The notes below the pieces were generated by a model. It did no database searches, was not told the DNA's origin, and saw only the letters and a list, made by a program, of their open reading frames with translations. From CAVUFH01 sp963740835 (GTDB taxonomy: Bacteria; Actinomycetota; Acidimicrobiia; IMCC26256; PALSA-610): 64,000 bases of DNA. A program made the translations under genes and the position numbers. The stretch covers positions 1,674,001 through 1,738,000 of the forward strand of contig CAVUFH010000003.1 in assembly GCA_963740835.1 (NCBI GenBank), in the 5' to 3' direction. Below are positions 63,371 through 64,000 of this stretch, piece after piece; position 1 is the stretch's first letter; the number at the start of each line of letters is the position of its first letter.

Positions 63371-64000
63371 CCCACGAAGCCGTCGCACGGGGTGAGCACG
63401 CGCACGAGGCCATCGGCGGCGCGCCGGCCTTCGAAGCGGCACTCGACGAACTCGTCCGGGCCGGTCCGATACCCCGCAGTGATACGGACGGTGTTGGTGG
63501 GGAGATCCGGAGGGAGCAGGGTCCACGTCGCCGTCGCACCGGGCGTCGTCTGTTCCTCCTGGCCGATGCGGAGGTACGAGGTCGTGCTGCGTCCGGCGGG
63601 AGGATTGCCGGTCGAAGTGATGCTGATGCGCGCGCCGTGCACGATCCGTAGCTGCACCTGTTCGCGCCGGACAGGACCGAAAGGATTGGCCGAGGTGTGG
63701 AACCCTCGCACCAAGTAGGCCTTGCGATCGGGGAACTGCTCGACCGCATCGAGGCGGCGGCCGGGGATGTCGATACCGACGACGCGCGCGCCGTCGAGGT
63801 TCGGATCGTTGGCGACGCGCACGTACGGGTCGCGTGGGAACATCGGATCCTGCAGCACGAGCCGGCGGCCGGGCGCGTCGGTGAGCGCGAGTTCGGCTGC
63901 GCGCGCCTTGCCGTCGCGGCGCGCGTCGTGCAGGACGTCTGCGGTGACGGGGACCGTCCATGCCAGTCCGACGATCGCGAGCACCGCCACGAGCGCGGGC
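63289..64000 (-). CDS. Membrane protein C-terminal soluble domain, 5' end outside window
   Basis: Open to the window end, so the protein is partial. Last TM-like segment VAVLAIVGLAWTVPV is followed by a soluble beta-rich region: APGRRLVLQDPMFPRDPYVR, HGARISITSTGNPPAGRSTT, DGFVGYAFPDGKTAVTPEDV. The layout (TM bundle then periplasmic domain) again suggests a GT-C or envelope protein. Its tail overlaps the convergent GT39 gene. Confidence 0.62.
   Translation of the reverse strand, partial: PALVAVLAIVGLAWTVPVTADVLHDARRDGKARAAELALTDAPGRRLVLQDPMFPRDPYVRVANDPNLDGARVVGIDIPGRRLDAVEQFPDRKAYLVRGFHTSANPFGPVRREQVQLRIVHGARISITSTGNPPAGRSTTSYLRIGQEEQTTPGATATWTLLPPDLPTNTVRITAGYRTGPDEFVECRFEGRRAADGLVRVLTPCDGFVGYAFPDGKTAVTPEDVSDRLVVTVASR

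Overview
The window is a GC-rich actinobacterial chromosome segment. Acidimicrobiia or a close lineage is my best guess, inferred from the mix of an F420-type nitroreductase fold, amidohydrolase and acyl-CoA dehydrogenase catabolic genes, an MaoC/DUF35/thiolase cluster, many GTG starts and heavy use of 4-base GTGA/ATGA stop-start overlaps. No phage, IS element, CRISPR array or rRNA operon was seen. The only RNA gene recognised is a tRNA-Leu(TAG) at 60.06-60.14 kb.

Layout. 0-4.3 kb: end of a TPR regulator, HD hydrolase, metallophosphoesterase, and an amidohydrolase preceded by a perfect 24-bp palindrome. 4.3-8.2 kb: cobalamin-type ECF transporter operon (T, A-A', S) behind a B12 riboswitch. 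8.3-16.6 kb: secreted lipoprotein, acyl-CoA dehydrogenase, a thioredoxin-fusion gene followed by a UGSC selenoprotein with in-frame TGA and a SECIS-like hairpin, STAS and MEDS/HATPase signalling genes, F420-type oxidoreductase and secreted lipase. 17.4-22.1 kb: a stretch rich in damaged genes (substrate-binding protein, sortase-type surface protein with a 15-bp tandem repeat, RibD/DHFR-like gene, GYD protein). 22.3-27 kb: tyrosine phosphatase, GNAT, bactofilin-like membrane protein and a DrrAB-type ABC exporter. 27-31.1 kb: four-gene lipid/steroid-type operon and an FAD monooxygenase.

31-54.5 kb resembles a stress and envelope island: alcohol dehydrogenase, winged-helix regulators, DUF3618/holin-like envelope trio, SRPBCC-SDR-carotenoid-dehydrogenase-like operon, three STAS proteins, a HATPase anti-sigma kinase, GAF-ANTAR, two ferritin-like proteins, CinA, DUF2254 and glycosyltransferases. 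STAS, HATPase, MEDS and ANTAR proteins recur without an adjacent sigma factor, which suggests a dispersed partner-switching network. 54.5-60 kb: VOC protein, KatG, universal stress protein, small kinase-like protein, then gene remnants next to the tRNA. 60-64 kb: polytopic glycosyltransferase-type membrane proteins.

A caution for every reader: at least ten otherwise convincing genes are split by single-base indels (about 7.43, 13.85, 18.21, 18.34, 19.28, 19.9, 20.15, 20.83, 33.54, 37.12, 41.63 and 49.2 kb). Many look like sequence errors rather than biology, but this cannot be decided from the window. Functions come from reading motifs by eye; no database search was run.
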